Part shown: piece after piece, positions 19,312 to 26,861 of the stretch
Layout: every line of letters begins with the position of its first letter
Position numbering within the stretch: the stretch's first letter is position 1
Source: Luteipulveratus mongoliensis
GTDB lineage: Bacteria; Actinomycetota; Actinomycetes; Actinomycetales; Dermatophilaceae
DNA: 64,000 nucleotides
NCBI RefSeq assembly: GCF_001190945.1
Contig: NZ_CP011112.1
Coordinates: 4,154,001-4,218,000 of the forward strand
Reading direction: 5' to 3'
The notes under the pieces: model-generated
The model's input: only the letters and a program-made list of their open reading frames with translations
The model's database searches: none
What the model was told of the DNA's origin: nothing
Position numbers and translations under genes: made by a program

Positions 19312-20619
19312 TCAGACTGCGGTAAGACTCCGCGCCGTGACCTCGGTAAGGGCGTCAACCACCTGGGGGTCGTACTCATACCCGAGACCGAGGCGAAGGC
19401 GTTGCAATGCCGCCTGACGTCGATCTGGGTCACCATGGCTGAAGTCATCGAAGGCGTTGCAGACCTTGAGGATTCGTGCCTGCATGAGCTGGGGCTCGTT
19501 TTGCTCCACCATGTGCCTAAACGGCACAGCCTGCTGTTCGAGAATCTGCACCATCACTCCCTTGGCACCAGTACGGCGCACGATCTCAGCACCGTCGTGA
19601 GCGATGCGCTCCTGGTCCAAGGGAGCGGCCTCAACCGTCGCGCCCGCGGGAATCGGATCCCGCAACGTGACCTGGCCGATGTCATGCAGCAGCGCGGCAC
19701 TCTCGAGCTCCTTCAGGTCCCGGTCAGCGAGGTGAAGGTGGCTACCGACGGCAACGCACAACTTCGAGACACGACCCGAGTGGCCGGGCCGCGTGTATCC
19801 CGCAAGATCAGTCATCCGGGATAGGGCGGCGATCGTCTCGCGCCTCGCCGTTTGCGTGCGCTGTTGCCGCTGCATGGCGAAGCGCATGAGGAGTAGCGGG
19901 ACCATGAACAACGGAATCGCGAAGACATGCAGAGTCCGTAGTCCAAGAGCAATGACGACGCCGGTAGATATCGCTGCCAACGAAGTTGGCACCATCTCGA
20001 CAAGGTCCTCCCGCAGCAGTGTGGGCCAAGACCGTTCGTCTCGCAGGCTGCGCAGAGTGACGTGAACCACGAGTTCGACGCCATGGGCAAAGAGAGCGAC
20101 AGCGACCATCGCTGCCACCATCCTCCACCGCTCTTCCGCCCAGGCAGGACCCATATCAGCCAGAGGCGAGCCGTTACGCACTCCGATCTGCCGAAAGAGG
20201 AGAGCGACGATGCCAATCATCAGAATCCGCACTGCATATGCAGAGTGCACAATCCGGTCATCGCCGTGCCACGCCTGGACCACCACACCGAGCACGAGGG
20301 CGAGAAAGGCAACCACCACGACGAACGCGGCATCGTATTGCAGATGCGATTGCCCAGGAAGTTCGCTCGCCAGCGCAAACGACAATGCGCCTGCTACAGC
20401 AATCGGAGAAAGCCCTCGCGCCCCGAGACCACCCAATCGGAGCAGTTCGCCACCGAACATGACGATGAAGCAGCATCCTGCCAGCAGCCATGAACCGGCC
20501 GGGAGGGTGTCCTGTCTGACAATCAGACTGGTCACGCTGACGATCACTACGACGCCGGCCAGTCCATTGAGGAACGCGGACGCAGCAGCGCCAGCAGGCC
20601 GTAACGGCTGCTCGCTCAA
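19312..20619 (-). CDS. Multi-pass membrane protein with C-terminal HD domain lacking GYP
   Basis: 435 residues. About seven hydrophobic segments occupy residues 15-255 (for example VVVIVSVTSLIV and FVVVVAFLALVLGVVVQAW). A cytoplasmic HD domain follows, with GHSGRVSKL (His280), ESAALLHDIGQVTLRDPI (His312-Asp313) and a late Asp in KVCNAFDDF. The HH...DGxGYP half of an HD-GYP domain is absent; the equivalent stretch reads QILEQQAVPFRHMVEQN. The TTG start overlaps the TGA of the partner gene (TTGA). It is probably a membrane sensor linked to nucleotide turnover, or a catalytically reduced signalling partner. Confidence 0.82.
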   Translation of the reverse strand: MSEQPLRPAGAAASAFLNGLAGVVVIVSVTSLIVRQDTLPAGSWLLAGCCFIVMFGGELLRLGGLGARGLSPIAVAGALSFALASELPGQSHLQYDAAFVVVVAFLALVLGVVVQAWHGDDRIVHSAYAVRILMIGIVALLFRQIGVRNGSPLADMGPAWAEERWRMVAAMVAVALFAHGVELVVHVTLRSLRDERSWPTLLREDLVEMVPTSLAAISTGVVIALGLRTLHVFAIPLFMVPLLLMRFAMQRQQRTQTARRETIAALSRMTDLAGYTRPGHSGRVSKLCVAVGSHLHLADRDLKELESAALLHDIGQVTLRDPIPAGATVEAAPLDQERIAHDGAEIVRRTGAKGVMVQILEQQAVPFRHMVEQNEPQLMQARILKVCNAFDDFSHGDPDRRQAALQRLRLGLGYEYDPQVVDALTEVTARSLTAV

Positions 20620-21980
20620 GCGAGCACCTCCACAGGCATCGCGTTCATCGACGCCAGGAGATCAGACACCGCTGGGTCGTCGTGATCCGCACCGCCCGGT
20701 GCGGCCGTCAGAATTGGAACGACCGCGTCGAGACGACCTTTTAAGGCGACGCGCTCCAGGGCGTCAACACAACCAGGACAGAGCTGAGTTCCCGCCCGCA
20801 GACGGAGGACCGTCATTGCGTCTTCGGTCGAGAGTCCCGCAGGGCCACGCGTGCTCGCAATGAAGGCGTCGGAGACTGCAATGACGCGGGCCAGCAGTGG
20901 AATGTCAGAGCCAGCCAAACCGCCCGGATATCCGCGGCCATCCCAGCGCTCATGGTGGTGGCGGATCGCGTCGACACTCTTGGACAGGAAGGTGATGTCG
21001 CGAAGCATGGCCACTCCCTGCTCCGGGTGGCGAAGAACGTCCTGCATCTGTTGTGGCGCGATCCGCCCGTCCACATTTCGCGCCCGCGTCGATGGTGCGA
21101 CAAGACCGACATTGTGGAGAGTCGCAGCAAATCGCAGAGCCTCGCCTTGGCTTGGGCGAAGCCTCATCTCGTCACCGATCAAGCCCGCGACTGCCGCTGT
21201 GGCTTCGCTCAGTCCTTTCGTCGTGGGGTGTCGCGCTTCGACAGCCGCTACCAGCGTCTCCACTGTCCGGTAGTGCACCTGCTGCTCGGCCACCTGCTGC
21301 GAAATTGTCCATTGCGCAAGGGCCAGGGGGGCGAGCACCAGAAGGAGGCTGGCGGGGCCAAGACCGTCTACCTCCCAGAGCACCACGAAAGGAAAGGCAA
21401 TGACGCCATAGCCCAGATACATCGTCCAGCCGGACTTAATTGCTTCGATGGCCGTAATTCGCACAGGAACGCCTGCCGAAATACGAACTACCACCGCGAG
21501 CAGTGGCGCGTTCACCATCAGCATAACTACAGCCGAGGCGACCAGCGGCAACAAAATGTGCCCCAGCAGGCTGCTCACGTGACCTCGCACATCGGTCGGG
21601 TCAAGACCGCCAAACAACAGATAGCAAGTGCCCCCGGCCAAACCGAGAAGGCCACTCATCGACGCATTGAATGCGCGGCGGACGACTGGCAAAGACACGC
21701 GCGAAAGCCAGGCTGGCAGAAACCCCACCACCGCAGCCCCGGCCGGGCCGACCATCGCAACCGCGGTAAGGATGACAATCGACCTGAGAGAGAGCGTGAA
21801 TGCACCCTGAGTCGTACTCGTATGCATGAGTTGCGCCACCGACGCGGCCAGCAACAAGGTCGAGAGAACGAGCCAATCAGGCGTCCAATCTGCGCGTGTA
21901 GCTGCCCAGACCGAGCCAACGACAAGTCCAATGAAGAGGATGGCGTTGTAACACCAAACACGTCGATCCAGGCTCGAAAT
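20616..21980 (-). CDS. Multi-pass membrane protein with degenerate HD-GYP domain
   Basis: The N-terminal half is hydrophobic with six to eight segments. The C-terminal domain retains the GYP part (AIRHHHERWDGRGYPGGLAG) and the VIAVSDAFIA motif, but the first HD signature is altered: ATLHNVGLV replaces LHDIG, and no HSxRV helix precedes it. A CPGC pair follows. From the first conventional start (TTG at 21857) the protein would be 413 residues, but the frame stays hydrophobic upstream (YNAILFIGLVVGSVWAA) to an ATT codon at 21980, preceded 7 nt away by AGGAG. I therefore extend it to about 454 residues, similar to its partner. Initiation at ATT is an inference; the TTG start is the conservative alternative. 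Confidence 0.78.
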   Translation of the reverse strand: MSSLDRRVWCYNAILFIGLVVGSVWAATRADWTPDWLVLSTLLLAASVAQLMHTSTTQGAFTLSLRSIVILTAVAMVGPAGAAVVGFLPAWLSRVSLPVVRRAFNASMSGLLGLAGGTCYLLFGGLDPTDVRGHVSSLLGHILLPLVASAVVMLMVNAPLLAVVVRISAGVPVRITAIEAIKSGWTMYLGYGVIAFPFVVLWEVDGLGPASLLLVLAPLALAQWTISQQVAEQQVHYRTVETLVAAVEARHPTTKGLSEATAAVAGLIGDEMRLRPSQGEALRFAATLHNVGLVAPSTRARNVDGRIAPQQMQDVLRHPEQGVAMLRDITFLSKSVDAIRHHHERWDGRGYPGGLAGSDIPLLARVIAVSDAFIASTRGPAGLSTEDAMTVLRLRAGTQLCPGCVDALERVALKGRLDAVVPILTAAPGGADHDDPAVSDLLASMNAMPVEVLA

Positions 21981-22022
21981 CGCGGCACTCCTCGCTAAAC
22001 GTTACTCCAACCGCAAACCTAC

Positions 22023-22100
22023 TTACTTGCCCCAGTCGATCGTGTCTTGGGACATCTGGCCGCTGTAGAGGCCGAGCAGAACGCTCAGGAGGGCTGACAT
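22023..22100 (-). CDS. 25-residue hydrophobic peptide, candidate signalling peptide
   Basis: ATG with GAGAGG 7 nt upstream opens a 26-codon frame ending TAA, 42 nt before the ATT start of the HD-GYP gene. The N-terminal half is hydrophobic (MSALLSVLLGLYSG) and the C-terminal half polar and aromatic (QMSQDTIDWGK). No Cys, so it is not an AgrD-type thiolactone precursor. There is no Lys/Arg before the hydrophobic core, so it is not a standard Sec signal. It is the promoter-proximal gene of a cassette of two membrane HD proteins and two LuxR regulators, which suggests a secreted or membrane-inserted pheromone or a small regulatory subunit. No homologue is recognised. Confidence 0.55.
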   Translation of the reverse strand: MSALLSVLLGLYSGQMSQDTIDWGK

Positions 22101-22182
22101 GACGATCCTCTCTCGGTCACGCAGGGGGTCGTGACCAACCGGGCCTGCCAACCGGACGACAGACCCATAACCAATTTTGCCA

Positions 22183-22245
22183 CTTCCTGGGGCAATCGCG
22201 AAGCCCCCCAGGGAGTAGCCAGCCGCTCGGAGGTACCCCAGGGAG
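22183..22245. promoter_or_regulatory. Candidate operator array upstream of the peptide gene
   Basis: Two identical 10-mers CCCCAGGGAG start at 22206 and 22236, exactly 30 bp apart (about three helical turns). A third, inverted near-copy CTTCCTGGGG lies at 22183. A dyad AGCCGCTC/GAGCGGCT overlaps the second copy. The array lies 80-145 bp before the peptide ATG on its strand and 70-130 bp before the divergent bL37 gene. Helically phased repeats suit cooperative binding by a LuxR dimer pair; the assignment to the cassette regulators is inference. Confidence 0.45.
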
Positions 22246-22312
22246 CGGCTTGTGGGACAATACGCCGGTTCGCCTCGGCGCGCCCGAGGTTCCACGAAGC
22301 AGGGAGCAACAC

Positions 22313-22387
22313 ATGAGCAAGCGCGCCCGTAAGCGCCGCTCGCGCAAGGGCAAGGCCGCAAACCACGGCAAGAAGCCCAACGCTTGA
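22313..22387 (+). CDS. 50S ribosomal protein bL37
   Basis: 24-residue, very basic protein: MSKRARKRRSRKGKAANHG followed by KKPNA. The conserved ANHGxxPNA tail and SKRxRKxRxR opening match the tiny actinobacterial large-subunit protein bL37 described from mycobacterial ribosome structures. The SD is AGGGAG 8 nt before the ATG. It is monocistronic, followed by a strong terminator. Recognition rests on sequence pattern. Confidence 0.85.
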   Translation: MSKRARKRRSRKGKAANHGKKPNA

Positions 22388-22415
22388 GCAAGGCGACCTC
22401 ACGGTCGTCGTCACA

Positions 22416-22462
22416 CGACAGCAGCCCCCGTCCGGTGCCTGGCACCGCGGGGGCTGCTGTCG
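22416..22462. terminator. Terminator between bL37 and the convergent rsrA
   Basis: 15-bp perfect arms CGACAGCAGCCCCCG and CGGGGGCTGCTGTCG enclose a second small hairpin (GGTGCC-T-GGCACC). It lies between convergent genes, so it probably works in both directions. Confidence 0.88.
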
Positions 22463-22478
22463 TTCACACTGGAAGAAT

Positions 22479-22757
22479 CTAGTGAGATCTGCGCACTTCG
22501 ACGCTCGTCACGGTCACTGAGATGCGCGTCATGATCTGTGCACGCAGCTGGGTCGGCGCTGGTTCACAGGCACAGGAACGCTGCAGGAGCGACTTGAGCA
22601 GCAGGTCGCGCTCGTACTCGTCCACACAGGGCGGGCAGTCCAGCAGGTGGTTCTTGAGCCGCTCCTGGGCCGGACGGTCCAGCTCGCCGTCGAGATAGGC
22701 GTAGATCTGGTCCATGATCGCCTGGCAGCCGGCCTTCGGGACGTCTGACTCGGTCAC
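22479..22757 (-). CDS. rsrA: Mycothiol-system anti-sigma factor RsrA
   Basis: 92-residue zinc-binding anti-sigma factor. It carries the redox motif HLLDCPPC with Cys11, His37, Cys41 and Cys44 at the same positions as reported for Streptomyces RsrA, plus a second Cys pair SCAC (62 and 64). Under thiol-disulfide stress, oxidation of the zinc site releases the cognate SigR/SigH. The GTG start overlaps the sigR stop as GTGA, so the two are made stoichiometrically. Family and mechanism are established; function here is by homology. Confidence 0.95.
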   Translation of the reverse strand: MTESDVPKAGCQAIMDQIYAYLDGELDRPAQERLKNHLLDCPPCVDEYERDLLLKSLLQRSCACEPAPTQLRAQIMTRISVTVTSVEVRRSH

Positions 22758-23410
22758 GACGTGGCTCCCTCACGGATGAAGCCACGCTCGATGGCGTAGT
22801 CGGTGAGCAGCTCACGCAGCTGTCGGCGTCCACGGTGCAGGCGCGACATGACGGTGCCGATCGGAGTGTCCATGATCTCCGCGATCTCCTTGTACGCGAA
22901 TCCCTCGACGTCAGCGAGGTAGACGGCCATCCGGAAGTCCTCAGGGAGCTCCTGCAGGGCGCGCTTGACGTCCGTGTCCGGCAGGTGGTCCAGCGCCTCG
23001 ACCTCGGCTGAGCGCAGCCCCTTGGAGCTGTGAGCCTCGGCGCGAGCCAGCTGGTAGTCCTCGATCTCAGCAGCATCCGACTGCAGCGGCTGGCGCTGCT
23101 TCTTGCGATAGCCGTTGATGTAGGTGTTCGTGAGGATGCGGTAGAGCCAGGCCTTGAGATTGGTGCCCGGCTTGTACTGGTGGAAGGCGGCGTACGCCTT
23201 CGCAAACGTCTCCTGCACCAGGTCCTCGGCGTCGCTCGGGTTGCGCGTCGTACGCAACGCAGCGCTGTAGAGCTGGTCCAGGAATGGCATGGCCTCCCGC
23301 TCGAAGCGCGCAGCGCGCTCAGCAGGAGTTTCCGCAGCGACGTCCACGAGGGCGTCGTCTGTGGGCGTACCGTCGCTCGGCGTCTGGGGCGACGCGGACT
23401 CGTCTGTCAT
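22754..23410 (-). CDS. sigR: ECF sigma factor SigR/SigH (disulfide stress)
   Basis: 218-residue ECF sigma factor. Region 2 is [20 protein letters not shown] followed by [20 protein letters not shown] and [22 protein letters not shown]; region 4 is [20 protein letters not shown] followed by [20 protein letters not shown] and GRRQLRELL. The [22 protein letters not shown] core is characteristic of SigR/SigH. The ATG before TDESAS was chosen because earlier in-frame residues are not conserved-looking; a longer form from upstream, as in Streptomyces SigR', is possible. Target genes in relatives are thioredoxin, mycothiol and proteolysis functions. A matching promoter lies upstream. Confidence 0.94.
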   Translation of the reverse strand: MTDESASPQTPSDGTPTDDALVDVAAETPAERAARFEREAMPFLDQLYSAALRTTRNPSDAEDLVQETFAKAYAAFHQYKPGTNLKAWLYRILTNTYINGYRKKQRQPLQSDAAEIEDYQLARAEAHSSKGLRSAEVEALDHLPDTDVKRALQELPEDFRMAVYLADVEGFAYKEIAEIMDTPIGTVMSRLHRGRRQLRELLTDYAIERGFIREGATS

Positions 23411-23562
23411 CGTCGACCAGCCTAGTCCTCGGTCGGAGACCGGCTTCTCAGAGCCGGAACGGACGACATCCGCGCGGTACCCGGTGGGCGTAGAGGCGGC
23501 AAGCAGCAAGAGAGCTCCTTCTGCGGTTCGACGAAGCGGGTGCTAGTGGCACCACGGGCTTC

Positions 23563-23590
23563 AACGTCGTCCGTCGGGTCAGGAATTCCC
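23563..23590 (-). promoter_or_regulatory. SigR/SigH-type promoter upstream of sigR
   Basis: On the minus strand GGGAATT is followed after 18 nt by GTT, matching the SigR/SigH consensus GGAAT-N18/19-GTT. It lies about 150 nt before the sigR ATG, implying positive autoregulation as in Streptomyces sigR. Confidence 0.65.
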
Positions 23591-23621
23591 ACCCTCCGGT
23601 TACGGCGTCGGTCCACAGGAG

Positions 23622-23637
23622 AGGTCTGCCTAGCCTT
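23622..23637 (+). promoter_or_regulatory. IdeR/DtxR-like iron box upstream of ferritin
   Basis: AGGTCTGCCTAGCCTT reads on the other strand as AAGGCTAGGCAGACCT, close to the IdeR core AGGTTAGGCTAACCT (12 of 15 core positions). It is about 58 bp before the ferritin ATG. Iron-dependent control of ferritin by IdeR is known in mycobacteria; here it is inferred. Confidence 0.5.
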
Positions 23638-23695
23638 GGCACGGCGTGCCTTTCCTTGGAAGACAAGCGCCGACCGATCGTCGTACGTTGCCGCC

Positions 23696-24247
23696 ATGCC
23701 ACGTTCGAAGAACAACACCTCTGCCGCGTTCCGTGACCTTCTCGCCGAGCAGGTCCGTCACGAGTTCACTGCTTCTCAGCAATACATCGCCATTGCCGTC
23801 TGGTTCGACGACCACGATCTTCCCCGTCTGGCCGCGCACTTCTATGCGCAGTCGGTCGAGGAGCGCAATCACGCGATGATGATCGTTCGTTACCTGCTGG
23901 ACCGGGACTGGGGCGTCGCCATTCCTGGCGTCGACGAGGTGCGCGGTGACTTCGAGGCACCGACAGAGCCGATCGCGCTCGCCCTGTCGCAGGAGAAGAT
24001 CGTCACCACCCAGATCGAGGCGCTGTTCCGCGCCGCTCGCGTCGAGGGCGACGTCCTCGGTGAGCAGTTCATGCTCTGGTTCCTGAAGGAGCAGGTCGAG
24101 GAGGTCTCCTCGATGAACACCCTGCTGACCATCGCCGAGCGCGCCGGCAAGGACTGGTTCCAGATCGAGGACCACCTGGCCCGCGAGAAGGTCGGCGACG
24201 CGGGCAACGACAGCTCCGCCCCCACCGCCGCCGGCGGGGCCCTCTAA
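23696..24247 (+). CDS. Ferritin
   Basis: 183-residue non-haem ferritin. The ferroxidase residues are visible along the four-helix bundle: AEQVRHEFTASQQYIAIA (Glu, Tyr), QSVEERNHAMMIVRYLLDR (EExxH) and LKEQVEEVSSMNTLLTIAER (Glu). It stores iron as a 24-mer in the cytoplasm and limits Fenton chemistry. The C-terminus after residue 165 is a short Ala/Gly/Ser tail. The ATG chosen gives the usual length; upstream frame carries no conserved sequence. A probable iron box lies upstream. It converges on fgd with only 38 bp between. Confidence 0.93.
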   Translation: MPRSKNNTSAAFRDLLAEQVRHEFTASQQYIAIAVWFDDHDLPRLAAHFYAQSVEERNHAMMIVRYLLDRDWGVAIPGVDEVRGDFEAPTEPIALALSQEKIVTTQIEALFRAARVEGDVLGEQFMLWFLKEQVEEVSSMNTLLTIAERAGKDWFQIEDHLAREKVGDAGNDSSAPTAAGGAL

Positions 24248-24285
24248 CGTCTCGGTCTCGATGCGACCTCGGCTAGCGCCTCGGC

Positions 24286-25293
24286 CTACTCGACCAGCGA
24301 GCGGAGCAGGGGTACGACGTCGCGCGAGAACTCGTTGAGGAATCGCCGCTGGTCGTGGCCGGGCGCGTGGAAGACCAGGTGGCTGAAGCCGAGGTCGATG
24401 TAGGGCTTCAGCTGCTCGATCACCGCGTCCGGCTCCGACGCGACGATCCAGCGTGAGGCAACCTGCTCGATCGGCAGCTCGTCGGCGACGCGCTCCATCT
24501 CCTGCGGGTCGTGGACCGAGTGCTTCTGCTCGGCGGTCAGCGAGAGCGGCGCCCAGAAGCGGGTGTTCTCGAGGGCCGCCTCGGGGTCGGTGTCGTAGGA
24601 GACCTTGACCTCGAGCAGCTGCTCCACCGAGCCGGGCTTGCGCTTGCCGACCTCCATGCCGTCCTTCATCGCGGGGACGAGCTGGTCGGCGTACAGCTCA
24701 CGACCCTTGCCGGAGGTGCAGATCATGCCGTCACCCATGCGGCCGGCGTACTTGGCGACCGTCGGACCACCCGCGGCGACGTAGACGGGGATCGGCTCGT
24801 CGGGGCGGTCGTAGATCGTCGCGTCGCTGGTGCGGTAGTAGTCGCCCTCGAAGGTCACCCGCTCCTCGCTCCAGAGCCGGCGCATCAGACGGACCGACTC
24901 GCGCAGCCGGCCGAACCGCTCCTTGAACTCCGGCCACTCCCGCTGGCCGACCGCGATCTCGTTGAGCGCCTCGCCGGACCCGACGCCGAGGATGATGCGG
25001 CCGGGATAGAGACAGCCCATCGTCGCGAAGGTCTGCGCGAGCACCGCCGGGTTGTAGCGGAAGGTCGGTGTCAGCACCGACGTGCCGAGCCGCAGCCTCT
25101 CGGTCCGCTCCCCCACCGCCGCCATCCAGGTCAGCGCCTGCGGTGCATGGCCGCCGTTGTGCCGCCATGGCTGGAAGTGGTCTGAGGCGAACGCGGAGTC
25201 GAGTCCGACCGACTCGGCGTGGACCGCGATCTCCACCAGCTCACGCGGGTCGAACTGCTCTGCAGAAGCCTTGTATCCGATCGTCAGCGCCAT
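24286..25293 (-). CDS. fgd: F420-dependent glucose-6-phosphate dehydrogenase
   Basis: 335-residue luciferase-like TIM-barrel enzyme that oxidises glucose 6-phosphate to 6-phosphogluconolactone while reducing coenzyme F420. Diagnostic segments are [74 protein letters not shown] and [13 protein letters not shown]. The length is that of mycobacterial Fgd1. Its presence implies F420 biosynthesis elsewhere in the genome. Three further minus-strand genes lie upstream, so it may be the last gene of a small operon. A generic F420-dependent LLM oxidoreductase is the alternative, but the motif set favours Fgd. Confidence 0.9.
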   Translation of the reverse strand: MALTIGYKASAEQFDPRELVEIAVHAESVGLDSAFASDHFQPWRHNGGHAPQALTWMAAVGERTERLRLGTSVLTPTFRYNPAVLAQTFATMGCLYPGRIILGVGSGEALNEIAVGQREWPEFKERFGRLRESVRLMRRLWSEERVTFEGDYYRTSDATIYDRPDEPIPVYVAAGGPTVAKYAGRMGDGMICTSGKGRELYADQLVPAMKDGMEVGKRKPGSVEQLLEVKVSYDTDPEAALENTRFWAPLSLTAEQKHSVHDPQEMERVADELPIEQVASRWIVASEPDAVIEQLKPYIDLGFSHLVFHAPGHDQRRFLNEFSRDVVPLLRSLVE

Positions 25294-25309
25294 GCTCGTC
25301 AGGCTATGC

Positions 25310-25936
25310 CTAGGGCGTGAGCGTGTTGAGCCAGGACCGCACCTCGTCGACGACGTCCTCCGGGTGCTTGCTGAAGCTGTGGTCACCACGCGCCCTGAAC
25401 ACGTGCGCTCGCGAGCCCAACGCCTCTCGTACGTCGTCCGGCGACCCGAACGGGTCGCGGTCGCCCTGCACGATCGCCAGCGGGAGCTCGGCGTCCAGCA
25501 CGAGCTGAGCCTCGAAGGCACGCGACTTCTCCGGCTTGCCGGGCGGATGCAGCGGGAAGGACAGCGCGAGCACCGCGTCGGCGCCGACCTCGACCGCCGT
25601 GCGACAGGCAACGCGAGCGCCCGCCGAACGCCCGCCCTGGATGAAGGGTCGTGGTAGCTGCCAGCGGCCGCTCGTCAGTGACGCGATGATCGGAACCCAA
25701 GCAGTATCAAGGACTTTCGGCGGTGGTGCGATCCGCTTGCCTGCCACCCGCCACGGCTGCTCGACAAGGACGTACGTCCAGCCCTCGGCCACGATCTCGG
25801 CGAGCGCGACCAGGTCCTTGGCTCCGATGCCACCCCCGGCACCATGGCTGAGTACGACCGACCCGCGAGGGTCCTTTGCGCGCACGACGAAGGCACGGGC
25901 CGTACCGACCGGCGTCTCGATCTCCTTGACTGACAA
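25310..25936 (-). CDS. Alpha/beta hydrolase of the KANL3/Tex30 type
   Basis: 208-residue alpha/beta hydrolase: [17 protein letters not shown] (oxyanion region), nucleophile elbow [15 protein letters not shown] (Ser about 101), acid [14 protein letters not shown] and catalytic His in [13 protein letters not shown]. The pattern fits the bacterial KANL3/Tex30 dienelactone-hydrolase-like group; substrate unknown. TTG start, supported by GGAGG 9 nt upstream, immediately after the SRAP stop. Probably co-transcribed with the SRAP gene. Confidence 0.85.
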   Translation of the reverse strand: MSVKEIETPVGTARAFVVRAKDPRGSVVLSHGAGGGIGAKDLVALAEIVAEGWTYVLVEQPWRVAGKRIAPPPKVLDTAWVPIIASLTSGRWQLPRPFIQGGRSAGARVACRTAVEVGADAVLALSFPLHPPGKPEKSRAFEAQLVLDAELPLAIVQGDRDPFGSPDDVREALGSRAHVFRARGDHSFSKHPEDVVDEVRSWLNTLTP

Positions 25937-25938
25937 CG

Positions 25939-26775
25939 CTATTCGCCTCCGATGACTTCGCCGGTCTCCGGATCCACAACCCCATGGAGCTCGCCCTCAC
26001 CGACCGGGGCAACGAGCGCGTCGCTGTTGTTGCGAACGCTGTTGACCGCAGTGCTGACCGGCCAGGCCTCGAACCGTCCGGCCGGCCCGCCCTCCAGGAA
26101 GCCCTGCACCACATCCGGGTCGGTCACCGTCGGATCGAGCCAGGTCGCCCACTGGTCGCGGTCGATCACGAGGGGCTGACGGTCGTGGATGCGGTCCAGC
26201 CCGCTCTCCGCCGCCATCGTGATGATGCTGTACGACGTCAGCCAGCCCAGCGGGTCGTCGTCGGTCTTCGACCGGTCCCGCCAGAACTCGTACACACCGG
26301 CGAAGGCGAGCTGGTCGCCGTCCCCACGCCGGACGAAGAATGGCTGCTTGCGCGGTTTGCCCTTGGCATCCAGGACGTAAGGACTGGTCTGCCACTCGTA
26401 CCAGCCGTCGGCCGGGACCAGACAGCGACGGGAGACCGCGGCCTTCGCGAAGGCCCGTTTGGCGAGCAGCTCCTCGGCGCGGGCGTTGATCATCCGCAGG
26501 CCCGACTTGGTGTCCTTGGACCACGGCGGGACCAGGCCCCAGGTGAGCAGCCGCAGCTGGCGAGTGGGTGCGCCGTCGGGCTCTCCGCGCGGTCTGCGGG
26601 TCAGGACCACGGGCGCCTGCTTGGTGGGCGCCATGTTGAAGTCGGGCGTGCCGGCCGGCGGATCCTGCGGATTGACCAGCACGCTGCGCGTGACGTCGAG
26701 CAACCGGTCCTCATCGATGTCGAACTCCTCGATGAGGTCCTCGGGGCTGGCGCTGGAGGCGTACCGACCGCACAT
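25939..26775 (-). CDS. SOS response-associated peptidase (SRAP/YedK-HMCES)
   Basis: 278-residue SRAP protein. Cys2 directly after the initiator Met (MCGRYASS) forms the thiazolidine crosslink with abasic sites in single-stranded DNA. Other motifs: FNMAPTKQAPVV (usual NxAPT), MINARAEELLAKRAF, CLVPADGWYEW (Glu) and DRIHDRQPLVI (His). The start is fixed by the requirement for Cys2. It protects replication forks by covering abasic lesions. Divergent from the DoxX gene across 86 bp; no LexA box was recognised there. Confidence 0.94.
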   Translation of the reverse strand: MCGRYASSASPEDLIEEFDIDEDRLLDVTRSVLVNPQDPPAGTPDFNMAPTKQAPVVLTRRPRGEPDGAPTRQLRLLTWGLVPPWSKDTKSGLRMINARAEELLAKRAFAKAAVSRRCLVPADGWYEWQTSPYVLDAKGKPRKQPFFVRRGDGDQLAFAGVYEFWRDRSKTDDDPLGWLTSYSIITMAAESGLDRIHDRQPLVIDRDQWATWLDPTVTDPDVVQGFLEGGPAGRFEAWPVSTAVNSVRNNSDALVAPVGEGELHGVVDPETGEVIGGE

Positions 26776-26861
26776 GCTCGCGAGCATAGGACCCGCCACC
26801 CTCACGACCAGGGGGATACCGTGGACGTCAGGACTGACACCCAACCAAGGGAGCGCAACAC

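Noticed and set aside
21656-21988. Alternative GTG frame overlapping the start of the HD-GYP gene
   Set aside because: It lacks membrane character, while the main frame encodes a clear helix across the same DNA; the GTG lies on the likely SD.
22183-22245. Repeat array considered as a CRISPR remnant or IS end
   Set aside because: Only two exact 10-mers plus an inverted copy, with no transposase or cas gene and no target-site duplication.
24731-25168. Other-frame ORF inside fgd resembling a continuous protein
   Set aside because: Shadow of the F420-dependent dehydrogenase gene, whose motifs are intact in the main frame.
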